Shown one piece after another: positions 27,307-38,808 of a stretch of DNA of 64,000 bases (positions are counted from its first letter, which is position 1; the number at the start of each line of letters is the position of its first letter). This DNA comes from Dirofilaria immitis (taxonomy: Eukaryota; Nematoda; Chromadorea; Rhabditida; Onchocercidae). Location of the stretch: assembly GCA_024305405.1 (NCBI GenBank), contig JAKNDB010000086.1:1549001-1613000 (forward strand), in the 5' to 3' direction. The position numbers and the translations under genes were made by a program. The notes below the pieces were generated by a model. That model was not told where the DNA came from, searched no databases, and saw nothing but the letters and a program-made list of their open reading frames with translations.

Positions 27307-28245
27307 AAATATATAACAAAGTAATAAACAATTCTTGTGTTTCAGTCTCTGTTGCAATTAGTAACTGAAGCAAATTAATTGGAAGAGAAGCTTGTACAAT
27401 TTAAATCTCACGAAATATTGGAATGGATTGACACTTTCGTCTATTGTGTTTACGCTGATCATGTTAAGAAATGAAAAGATAAATAATTTGTTTCTTCTCA
27501 ACTAGAAAAATTCCTTTTGATGTTGCAGGTATTGATATCATCTTACAATCCATTTCGAACTGTATATTTCCTTGATTCTGTCTGTAATAAATATTTATTA
27601 TATTTGATAAATTGAACTGTTATTGTTGTATTTACTATAAAACATGGTACACAAGTTAAAGAACGTTAGGAACGTAAAAATGTATCATACATGTAATCTA
27701 GCCTTTGCTAATTCTTGCTTCCGTTTTTTTTTTGAATTTTCATTTTATGTTTTTTAATGGTTCTTTATTTCGGTTCCGAATGCATCCTCAGTTCCTTTGT
27801 TTGTTGTCTTTTATATCTTCCTTGGCCTAACCGATCTTTTTTGCTTCATTTCTCTTCAAAGCTGAGTTTGGAGTTTCAGATAGCATAAAGAGTTTTTCTC
27901 GATTTTGTCTTAGAATTAATGATGAAAAGGCCAAATGAATTTTCAGTTGTTAATTCGTTAATTAAAACAGAATAGTGTTTATATTGTTCATGAAATATCC
28001 GTTAGCTATTGTATTCCTTGTCAGTTTCATTTTACTTGTTTTTGAAATAAAATATTATTTAATCTCATAAGATGTTAATAGTAGAAATTAAGATCAAAAC
28101 TAAACTTTTATTATTTAAGAGTTGATGATAATTTTTTAGCATCATGGCGGCCATGATGTTAATTTTTTCAGCAAATATTTTTCAACTAAGAACGGAATTA
28201 CTTTTTGCCTTTTTTCACCATACTCTTTTCAGATATTCATAAGCG

Positions 28246-29022
28246 ATGGTAAAACGTGCGACAAAATCTGGTTTAGTATTAGAGGCTGAGCATAAAATAC
28301 AAAAAAAAAATATGATAATAAATTGGCTCGAAAATTTCTTGAATGGATTACCCAATTTACCGGAAAAAATTTCTCAACTACCGGTGATGTTAAAAATTTT
28401 TGGAAGTCTTCAAAAGTGATAAAATGTTATCCAGATAACTTGCAAACAAAATTAGCTTTTAATGAATGTTTACAAGCTAGCAGAAAATAATCAAGTATTT
28501 ACAGCTATCTGCAATCATTTCTATGAAAAAAATGAACGGTTATCTTAAATAAACCCCTCGACTTGGGATTGAAATTTCAGAAAAACAGACAGAAAGGAAT
28601 AATTTTTTTAAAAAAAAGAAAGGAAAATTGGTCTGGAAGATTTCAATCGTAATTAGATGTAATTGAGTTATTTTCAGAAAGTTTCTTTGATCCAGTCTTA
28701 TATTGTTCTTGTTTTTTTGCGATGAAGCTTGCAAAGATGCTTTACGGCTTGGTTTAGTAAAGAACATCAACACTTATACAATGACTTTCAAACAAATGGA
28801 AAACATTTCATTTTTTTTATCATTTGCTGAGACGCATATCAGTAAATCAGAACTTTTCTAAACGGTTGATCTATTCGGAGGTGAAGGAAGTTTCCTTGAT
28901 GAAGTCTTATTGTTGTTCGCCTTTCATTTGATTATCGTTTATCTTTTATTCTTGGCTAGAAAATCTGAGAAATTGTTTGGAAAGCCTGGTCTAGATCAAA
29001 ACTTAAGTGAAGTTCTATCTTA
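28246..29022 (+). pseudogene. Decayed calponin/transgelin (CH-domain) gene
   Basis: The first half (28246-28420) begins ATG and reads SGLVLEAEHKIQKK, then after a frame break in A10 (28301-28310) LARKFLEWITQFTGKNFS and GDVKNFW, matching the start of a single-CH calponin/transgelin. The frame then fails. The second half resumes near 28745 with GLVKNINTYTMTFKQMENIS, then SELF, an in-frame TAA, TVDLF, and later ARKSEKLFGKPGLDQ, which corresponds to the CH-domain end and basic tail. Family members bind actin in muscle. The in-frame stops, the CAA-to-TAA type change before TVDLF and scrambled sequence at 28440-28740 argue for a pseudogene. Unlike the other genes here, one-base repairs do not restore it. 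Confidence 0.6.
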
Positions 29023-31050
29023 ACAAAATTTTGAAGTTGCAAAGAAGACATATGAGTCTATGCAATCAGATATCCCCGGAAGGCGTTCATATTTATAGAC
29101 AATTTTGAACTTCTCTCGTTATTTGTAATTCGTTATTATTCTCTTTCATTTAGCATGATAAAAGTATTAATGATAAAATGTCAAACATCCGCAACTTTGT
29201 CGTTTGCACTGACATATTAGTATGGATGTGTGTTATCGTAATTTTTATTGGCTTATCTATTGAAGATTTGACAAATGAATTTAAAAGTGGAATGAAGTAT
29301 TTTAAGAAGTGATATTTGTTAAGAATTAATGAAATATATGTTTGAATCATCAATGTAAATTTCGTCATGAAAATGGAAATAAAAAATGCCAATTAAGATT
29401 ACAATTTTCATCCATTTCGTATTATCTGACAATGCTCAAATATATAATTATGAAATATAGTAGATTTTATATAAGTTTGAAATACCGACCGAGGTCCAGT
29501 GAATTAGTGATAATTTTATAAATGTATTAGATGGAGCCCAGAGATTTATATCATCTGCTATTTATTTCAAAATTTCTTTCTTTGTAATGATAGCAAAAGG
29601 ACAAAAGCCTTTACCGTTCGTAATATTCTATAAAGAGGTGCGATAACTAGAATGAGTCAATTTAAGGAACCTTTAATGATAGCTTGTTATATTTACAAAA
29701 CAAAACTTCCCATAAATAACGAGTTCTTATATATGTTTTTAAGGCTAACTTGATGATTCTTTTGTTAGCAACAATTTTCCTAAATTATTTAAAAATTTTA
29801 CGCTTACCTAATATCTCTTTAGGAAACAAAACAAGAGAAACGTGAATGATGGAAAGAAAAATTCGAGCCAGCGAAACAATTATTGAACTTCAGATGAGCA
29901 TAAACATGAATGCGAATGCATCCGGTATCAATATAGGTAACATGCGTCACATTTAGAGATATCGAACACTGAAAATATTACTGCTTACTTAAGTACCAAA
30001 ATCAGGAATTGTTCGATTTTTATGTCCTAAGAAACGACTATTTAATTCAAAATTCCTTTTTATCGGACTAATAAAATGACTTGTTAATTAAAATGAAAGA
30101 AAGAAGCGGAAGAAGAGAAGGATGAGCTGAAGTTGTTTTGAAATTCTGACTCGTCAAGAAATTTATTCAGGATATATCATTTGTACTGTATGATTTAATT
30201 ATCGAGAGAGTACTATCAAACAATGATTTGAAATGAAGAAATAATCTTAAATTTACCAAATACTTCTCAGAACCTCTCAAAAGCACTATTTTTTGTGGAA
30301 TGATAATTTCTTTTGTTCATTTAATTCATTTACTTCTGATTTCAGATTTCCATTATAAGTAATTTGTTGATTATTGACAAAAACATGTACTAGATTTTGT
30401 AGGAATTCAAGCAACTGAGAGCTAACGTATTAAATCATTAAGTTATAAACCAATGTATTGTTTGAATTTTTCATTCCCAGCAACTATGATAAAATATTTA
30501 CTGATACTGATATAATTATTACTAATGTTGTTTTCATAATTTTATCACATAAACGTGTCATAAAATTCAGTGTGTTAATTCACTTTATCTATATGTATGT
30601 CTCATTTTGTTGCATTCCGCTTTTGATAATGATCAAACTTTAACTTCGAAATTATTATCTTATCATTTGAATAAACAATATTCTGTTAAGAACTATAATA
30701 GGCACAGTTATGCATGTTCTTTTATTTGATATTTAACAATTTTTCTCAAGAAAATGGTAACCAAGGTCGAATATATTGGCAATTATAGTAAAATGTAGCC
30801 ACATGTAGAGTCACACTTGTTTTCTAATATCGTGTGAGACGGCCGGTTTTCGTAGCATTTCATTTGCTTTTGCTGTGATAATGAGTCTGGTAACTGTAAT
30901 AGGTTGTGTATGGAGTAATTGAGATGTAGTATGTACGGGATTATTTTATGGCATGGAAATGGTTAAGTAAGTGGATGATTGAAACATTAGAAAATTTGTG
31001 GAATACAACCAAAAAACAGTTTGTCGAATAGCAGGTTGATAGAGTACTCC
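29023..31050. other. Intergenic region upstream of golgin-84
   Basis: AT-rich sequence with no recognised coding block or repeat family. It should contain the promoter of the golgin-84 gene and possibly of the downstream trafficking cluster. No clear core promoter motif could be assigned by reading. Confidence 0.45.
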
Positions 31051-34000
31051 ATGTCTTGGATTGCAAAAGTGTCACACATTGCTGATCATGCCGAAAATCT
31101 GCTCAACCAAATTGACCAAAATGCTGCAGTTGTAGGTTTTCTAAAATGTCTCATCAATTTTTTTCTTTTTTTTTGTAAGAGCAGTAGAGAATTATCAAAT
31201 GATAGAAGATTATGGCATTGTAAATTGTGAGTAGCTATAAATAATCTGTTTCAGATCTGATTGAGGAGTATAGTAATGTTATGCAAAAATGAATGCGAAG
31301 CATATCTTGTGCTTGTAATTTGTTATTATACTCATGAATAAAAGCTGATATTTAAAATTGCATGAGTAATTGAAATTGTCGAGTAAATGAATGATTTCCT
31401 ATGAAATTCTGGTTTTCATAATCAATTGATATACAGTTGCAAGTTTTAAAGAATTCGCGAGCTGAAGATATGTTACGTTTTCAGGTATTAAGAAACACGA
31501 AAAAAGATAAGAGTGGTTCAACAATGTGTCTAGTCGATATTGAAAGCCAGGGAATAAATAAATTGCAGAAACCTCGATCAGAAATTGTAGAAGCACCAAC
31601 TGTAAGGTATGCTAGAATGTGAAGAAATAACGGTATTTAATATTATATTTGATATTTAAGCATTATTTTAATTGAAAAAGAAAATGGCTTCGCACCGTGA
31701 AATTTTGAGTATACGACAGATGCAAATTTTTGCATCTGCCATATACTTAAAAAGAGCTAATTTGTGATATATCTAGATTTATTTCATGTACTTCGTCTCA
31801 TCGTTATCGTTCTGATTTGTTTAAAATTTTGGATATATGGCTTATTCTGCTGGAGCATTTCTTATCCATTGTTGTTCTAGACCATAATAAGATGGGGATT
31901 GTTTAGTTGTAAGAATATTTTAAAAAATACAAAAGCAGTCGAGATCGAATAAACTTTATTAGTTGTGTTTATTCATAAAGATAATCTTTGTTCAGATATT
32001 AATTATAATTTTTAAATTTGAATCATCTTATAAAAAATCTTTACTATAGATAAACTTTACAGAACAGGCCCTATATATTCAATATCTGATCGAAGTCGTA
32101 GCAAAAAAAAGATGACGAATTGATTGCTTATTTGAACAATTCAAATGAGCCGACATCAAGTCGTTGTTCTTCTGCAGCAAGTTATTTTTCAGCACCAAAT
32201 CCTCAAATTGCAAGTGAAAATTTAATGTATTTTATCTTAATTTCAAATGTTTCATTAGATCGTAGTTTTTAAAACTTTTAGTTGCTTGTATAGTATTGTT
32301 TCTATTTTTTTGTGGTTTGTTTCGCCATTATTCTTTTTTTATAAACTGTTTCAGTTCTTCGATTTTTACGACCTCGATTTTTAGCGAGCGAAATACTCTT
32401 TTTCATTGCCAAATATACTGCAGTACAGAACTCATATTAAATTTTAGATAACGTCGGAACAACTTCCGAACTATGTACAACTGAGGAATATCTAAAAGCA
32501 CAATATTCCGATACTTTGAAATGCTTACATGTAAAAGAAAGTCAGATAGCTGTGATGTCTGTTCGGTTGCAAGTAAAATTTAATATATAAAATTTGAACA
32601 AGTAGTTTATTTAACATTAACAGCCATTTGGATTTATTTCAGGAAGTAGAGGAAGCCAATACCAAAAAGATGTTCAAATAGCAGAACTCGATAAGGAGTT
32701 AAAGTTAATGAAGGAAGAATTAGAAGCAGAATATAACGGCATAACAAATGATTTGAAAAAACTCCAACGTGAACATAACAAAGAGAAAGAAGAATTTGAA
32801 AAACGAGAGCAAGATTATGTAAAACGTTTAAAATCAGCGAATAACGAAAATTCGGAGACGGAACAAGAATTACAAAAATTGAGGACAAAAATTCTGAAAA
32901 TGGAAATGAATGAACAAAATTTGGTGGAAGAAGTATTCAAATTTAATTTTTTTCTCATTTTAATTTCTCTGATTAATTTTATAATAATTCAAGGTTTTGC
33001 GATCTCAGACAAAGAAATTGCAGATAAGACTTGCAAAGTATAATCTAGAAGCGAACAAACATGAGTTTGATGAATATAAGCAAAGAGCCCAAAAAATTTT
33101 GTCTGCGAAGGAAAATCTTTTGACGTCTTTAAAAGAGGTTTTTTTCTAAATTTCCTTTTCCAGTAATTTTTGACTTTTGTTTAGCCTGTGATTTCGGTAA
33201 ATTAAAAGATTAAAGTTTATGCGCACTAATTATAAAAGAATGAAGTGTTCCATTATCTGTTTTACCTTCAGAATATGACTGAAATAACAAGGCTACTCTG
33301 AGGCCAGACAAGAAGTGCTGCGTAAATCGTAAATCAGAAAATCATAACATATTTATGCAGCAGTGCTTGAATACACATTATTTGTTAAAAACCTCGTGCT
33401 GTTGTGATTTACTTGTAATAATTGAAAAAATAATATGATTACTTTCGAATTGCTGTTATCATTAAATCGTTTTCATTACTCTAAGATATTGCTTTATCAC
33501 GAGTATAAAAATAATTTTATACATATAATTTTATTTTACAGCTTCCTGTTTTGCACAGGAAACTTTCAATAAATTTTTAATTTCAAAAAGCGTAATTTAT
33601 AGAATTCTTCTGCTGGATCAAATGGTGTAACAAACAGTATCGAACTAGAAGAACTGCGATGTGAACTTGATCTGTTGAAAGATGATCTCCAGCAATCACA
33701 GTTTCTTATTTACAATCTTAAAGGAGACATACAGGTAGTTCCAAGATTCGTTTTCATTTCTATTTGAATTAAATTTAGAATTTTTGGTGGAGGTATAACT
33801 TAATCCATTCGAGTCCATTCGCTCCAAGATATCTCGGAATGTTACTCAGTTTCTTTCGTCTTTTTAAATTTTATACTGATTATAATGCAATCAAAGGCAT
33901 CTTTTATTGAATCTGCAATAATACCGGAAGAAGTAAGTGCAGAATATGTTTTTACAGATAGATTTTTTGAGGAAATGGAAAATAAATTGCGTGATGAACA

Positions 34001-35424
34001 ACGAGTATCTGGAATACAAAGAGAAAATCTTTTAAAGCAAATAGATCATCATTTATCTCAGGCAAATCAATGCAGAGAGCAAATGGAAAGAACTCAGCTA
34101 GTTGGTAGTTTCTTGACTAGCTTAAATTATTTGTAAATTTATTATTTTGGATATTGTTATTAAATAATAGCATTGAAAATCTAATGCAAACATCGCTGAA
34201 AATTTTTTTAGAAATACGATTTTTTACAAGCAGAAATGAATAGACAGGAAGAAGCGGTTGAAAGAAAACTTGCTGAAAAAGATATCGAACTAATGAAACT
34301 AATAGAAAAAACGAAGGCCAACAAACGATATGAAATTGGTGAAATGGAGCAAAAATTTCGCTTTTAAGTGAAAAATTAATTTCAAAACAAACAGTTATCG
34401 AAAAGATTGAAAGTGAAAAGAGAGCACTCGAGTTGCGACTTGAACGTGCCGAAGTTCTTTTTTTTATCTTATCCTCATTTTTAAATTAATTGCTACATCC
34501 TAAATTCATTTGAATTAAATTAAATAGTTACATGTGTTTTTATCCTGTCATTAAACAGATTATTGCGAGATATATTTGCATGACAATGTTTCTAGCATTT
34601 CCGGTAGTTCAATTGGATGGAGCGGAAACTAACAAACAACAGTAATGCTATATAAGTGGAACTGCTTTTTACTTATCTATCCATAAATCGTAATTTTGAT
34701 GCTCAGACACTATTAATTATCTTATTTTGTTAAAGTTGGCATTATTTCAGTATGCATGCAGGAATGCTGAAATAGCTGCGACTAAAGCAATTGTAATTGA
34801 AATGCGCAGAAATAGCGTTAATTCAAGCGATCGAAACTATTCGTTATTTGCAGTTCTACATTCAGATAACATGTTTATTCGGAGTGCAAAACTTGCAGCT
34901 TCTATTTTTGATCATCTCGGGTAAGAATTTTATTAGTTTTGTTAACTTTCTAATAGATTTCAAAACGTTTTAAGAAATGATCTGCTTATGTCCTTTGTCC
35001 TTAACCGAAGGAATAATGTATGTGGGTTTTTTCTCTTTAACCATTATTAAATTGATACTTGTAATTTAAGCTATTGATTAGATATTTTTCTTTCATGCAA
35101 CTGTGTTTCAACTCTTTTTCTTCATGCTGTATATTATTATACGTTTGGATATTCTTTATCCTGTTCACTTACATATCTAAAACACATGAGTTTATATACT
35201 TATTTTAGTTTACATCTTAGTCTTAATTCATGTTTTAATGTTGATCTTTTAGTTCTAATCCTTCTGATTTCAGTGAAATTGATAACATTTTTTTCAGGTT
35301 GCATCTAGCAATATTTGTGCGTAACCCTGTGTTCCGTTTCTTTTTCTTCATGTATTGTATACTGTTACACACATGGGTATTCTTTATTCTCTTCACTTAT
35401 ACACCTGAAATACATCCTCTTTAA
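31051..35424 (+). CDS. GOLGA5: Golgin-84 (GOLGA5) homologue, tail-anchored Golgi coiled-coil protein
   Basis: Eleven exons: 31051-31131, 31437-31606, 32063-32213, 32448-32572, 32643-32932, 32994-33137, 33603-33734, 33897-34100, 34212-34453, 34751-34920, 35298-35424; about 612 aa, phases consistent. The N terminus MSWIAKV...[13 protein letters not shown] matches the family's amphipathic start. Exons 5-9 are heptad-rich coiled coil, with the family block [19 protein letters not shown]. Exon 10 has SLF...[11 protein letters not shown], and exon 11 encodes one membrane anchor ([20 protein letters not shown]) ending [10 protein letters not shown]. Golgin-84 tethers COPI vesicles and supports Golgi stacking, facing the cytosol. 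Frame breaks at A8 32103-32110, A5 32664-32668 and A5 34351-34355 each need one more A. VTA1 starts about 0.6 kb downstream on the same strand. Confidence 0.9.
35100..35205 (+). pseudogene. Relic duplicate of the golgin-84 membrane-anchor exon
   Basis: This intronic segment resembles the real last exon at 35325-35420. The shared blocks are TTTTTCTTCATG, then TGG(A/G)TATTCTTTAT(C/T)CT, TTCACTTA and CT(A/G)AAA(A/T)ACAT, at an estimated 80% identity. The copy has an added base after the ATG block, a shifted frame, and no acceptor AG immediately before it, so it cannot replace the working exon. It looks like an old tandem exon duplication now decaying inside intron 10. Confidence 0.75.
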
Positions 35425-36036
35425 CTAACATCATAATTCGTGGCTTCATTTGCCAAGATTATCTAAATGCGTTTTTATTCCCATGCCGAAAATCATATGT
35501 ATGTATGGAGAGATGCATGCATCTAATTAGTGAGGTTTTTCTGGTTTGTAATAAACCTACCGATTATTTCATAATGTGCCTAGATATCAATTGTGATTCA
35601 TTTCTCTTTTGTTTGACTGTTTTGATCTCATTTTGCATTTAGATTCTTCTTTTATGCTTAAGATATTTCGACATTATTATTCAAGAAATTATGGAAGTGA
35701 CCGAGATTTTTTTTATTTCCGGTGTTTGCCAGGCATACTTTTTGTTATTTTGTCGAAATTTAGAGTCCATTAATAAAATTATCTGGAATGTTTGGATGTA
35801 CAATTTTCAGACAGTTATTCTACCTGATCGTTATATGTTTTTATAATTCAAGCCTGAGTAAACGGTTGATTTTGCAGCTGAAAGTCGGTAATAATTTTAT
35901 TTTGAAAATTAAATAATTGGTAGAGAATATGACTGTTTTATAGTTGATGCATTTCTTTAAGATGAAGAAATTGTAGTTATACAGAAAATTTTCAAGTGAA
36001 AATCCGAGACTAGATAGTAGAAATTATATTATTCGC

Positions 36037-37682
36037 ATGCTGGAAAGTATGGCTTCTGTGGCACAAATTCCTCAGTCTTTACGTTCAGTTGCACATTACG
36101 TAAAAATAGGTGCTGACAACGCAGATCGTGATCCAATCATCCATTATTGGTGTAAGTTTGAGGTTTTTTGTTTTTTGGAGAGCTGGATGAGATTCTTTTA
36201 AGAATTTGTAGATTCGCAAGTATCAATACCTAACTTTTGCGATGATTTTAGGATTTCGTTAATGAAAACTACCGTTCAGGTCTGTTTTATGCAGTACAAA
36301 CTGGAATGGATATAGACAAAAAAATCTACAGAAGCTCTACAGTATCTGACATCATTGCTTTCAATACTGGAAGATGTAAATCCTTTGTGAAATCTTTCAT
36401 TTCCAATTTACAGGAACATAAATCAAAAACCTGATAATATAATAGCCAATAACTATAGATGAAGAAAAATTAAGTGGACAGGAAGCGCTCACGCAAGATC
36501 TGGTAGCCCAGGCCCACATTGAAAATTTCGCCATGAAACTGTTTGATTACGCCGACAAAAACGATCGTCAATCGAATTTTACGAAGTAATTCCACTTTTC
36601 TTGTAAGGATTTTGAAGTAAAGAATTTTTTTTCGTTTATATATCGAAAAAAATAAGTTGCAATTTGACTAAGAATAGTACAATTAAAGATGTTGATTTGA
36701 GGAAATGCTAGATCTATTAATTTCTTCATTCCTTTTTTTCTGCTCTGTATGTTCTATAAATGTATTTTTTCAAATATTTAATTCATTTTTATTTAAAAAG
36801 CAAATAAATTTGTTGTGTATTTCTTAATATTTCACTTCTCTCTATAGCTTTCAGAGGTGTTGTAAGAGCTTTCTATACAGCTGGACACTTAATCGATGTT
36901 TTAACCCTTTTTGGAGAGTTGGATGAGAATCTTATTGCAACCAGAAAGTATGCCAAATGGAAGGTTGCAGTACTTTTTTACATTTCACATTTTTCATTTA
37001 ATATATTCTGAGTTCGATTTCTGAGTTAATTAAGTAATATTAACTGGCGCATACCATTAAATGTAATTACTTGCTCTACATTACTTTAATTTTTAAATTA
37101 AATACCTATTTCAGGCTACATACATACACAGTTGTATTAAAAATGGTGAAATCCCGAAACCTGGATCAGATAGCAACCAAGGTGATGATTTGAAAAACTT
37201 TATTATGAGAAACCCACAAATTATACTTTATTTTCTTTGTGAACACAATCTTTTAATGTTTTGCTAAAATCTAATATTTTAATATTGTGCTTAAGCTGGT
37301 ACCAGCTTTATAACATTTTAAAATGCACTAGTTTAATATATTTAATACTGCAGCTGAAATGAGAGAAGAGCCTCAATTAACTAGAAAAGGATCTGTTCGA
37401 CCTGTACCAAATCTTCTTGATCCTTCACATATATTCTCGGATTCAGCTCCATTTGTAGAAACTTCTGAAACTTCTCATATCCTCGAAGAGAAGAGTTCAT
37501 CCCAAGAAATGTCTGAAAATAGCGATAGTGGAAGATTGACTCTAGATGATTATATAGAAGCACAGAAATATGCGAAATATGCCGTGAGCGCATTGAGTTA
37601 TGAAGATTCTAAAACGGCTATCGAAAGTATGATGAAAGCACTGACAATTTTAAAAAATGAAGGATTATTTAAAACATTCTGA
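36037..37682 (+). CDS. VTA1: VTA1/LIP5 homologue (ESCRT-III and VPS4 cofactor)
   Basis: Six exons: 36037-36151, 36280-36375, 36459-36585, 36855-36963, 37115-37181, 37354-37682; about 280 aa. The first ATG is 36037; the ATG at 36049 (MASVAQIPQ) aligns better with known starts. The N-terminal paired MIT-like region reads DNADRDPIIHYW, LFYAVQTGMDID, ALTQDLVAQAHIENFAMKLF, AFYTAGHLIDVLTLFGEL and KYAKWKATYIH. A Ser/Pro-rich linker leads to the VSL domain (YIEAQKYAKYAVSALSYED), which binds and activates the VPS4 ATPase in multivesicular body sorting. Frame breaks: A7 at 36318-36324 (off by one) and A5 at 36465-36469 (one A missing). An acceptor TTATACAG at 35977-35984 lies 52 bases before the ATG and may be a trans-splice site. 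Confidence 0.9.
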
Positions 37683-38808
37683 GAAATGTTATTTTTATGC
37701 ATTGCTATTTTTATTGTTTTTTCTCTAAGCCTTTTTACTGCATTAGTTTCTCACAAAAATTACTATTCTACTTGTAAAGTCATAAGAATAGTAATGTTTT
37801 CAATTTTTATGTGTATGAACTTCAGTCGACCTGTTTTTTATCAATTTCAATCATGTAGAATAGATTCGAATAGTGCTTTCGAAATTTCCATTTTTTCTTT
37901 CGAAAATTTTGAATGAAGCACTATGAAAAATATTTATTTAATGACCATTTTTAAATTACCAGCCGAAAAATGTGAGATGCAGTGGATGAGCACCATACTT
38001 GTGCTATGTGCTTTGACCTTTGTATAATCATTTTCATTATATTTCATTATTTAGCGCATTCTACAATTTGTTGCTTGTTTATAACAAATTTGTCGTGCTG
38101 TAATAAAAGTGTTCAAAATTGTTATCCGTTTTTGATGCAGAAAATGATCATGTTTGATTTCGACTTTTTATTTTCCCTCATTTATCTTCACTATCAATTG
38201 TGTGTAACTAAATCATGATTGGTGCAGTTTTCATCTAATTTCTAGCTAACATTGATCATTTTTAGTGATGCGAAATTATTTAGCTTTACCTTATTCTTTA
38301 TTAAAAATTATTTACGAACAACCGTTAAAGGCAAATATAATAAATTATAACTCTAGAATGATAGCTTTTAAGCACTAGTGAGTATTTTATGTTTTATTTT
38401 TGATAGCCCTATGGACATCTTATTTTTCGACGATAATAATTTTTAATTCATTCACTTCATTTAAAAAGCTATTAGGTTTTGAAGAAGTTCTTAGTATTAA
38501 ATATATATTTCTATCTCTTGAATATTACATCTGAATGGAAATTCATATTAGAGATAACGAACAAGCAGAATATGGAGAAAAGTTAAGGCTTGAAGATTAA
38601 TGTCCGTTAGAGGATATTTTTAGTTACATGTTCTGATTTGAATTTGTCATGTGAAAAGTTTTTAGTTATATATTTTTTTAGATTTAATGTGGATTTTATT
38701 TCTGTTCACTATTTTCGATAATTTGAATAAGTTCCAATTCACAGTAGCAATATTCAATTTACTGGCATATTTTCTTTTTAGGATCAAAGACGATTTAAGG
38801 AAGTGATT
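37683..38808. other. Spacer between VTA1 and the RalBP1-like gene
   Basis: 1.1 kb of AT-rich DNA with no recognised coding exon. It ends in an acceptor-like TTTTCTTTTTAG (to 38781), 28 bases before the RalBP1-like ATG. This may be a spliced-leader acceptor or the end of a leader intron. Extra N-terminal exons of RalBP1 here cannot be excluded. Confidence 0.4.

Larger units (their letters stand above)
24038..28245. other. Gene-poor stretch downstream of the nuclear receptor
   Basis: No conserved gene was recognised, apart from the orphan exon-like block at 25848-25963. It holds a low-complexity A/G-rich tract near 26120-26200, imperfect tandem repeats near 26757-26910 and a 36-bp direct repeat near 27.1-27.3 kb with TA runs beside its first copy. 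A 128-codon minus-strand frame (25466-25852) is the longest but has no recognisable motif. Confidence 0.5.
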
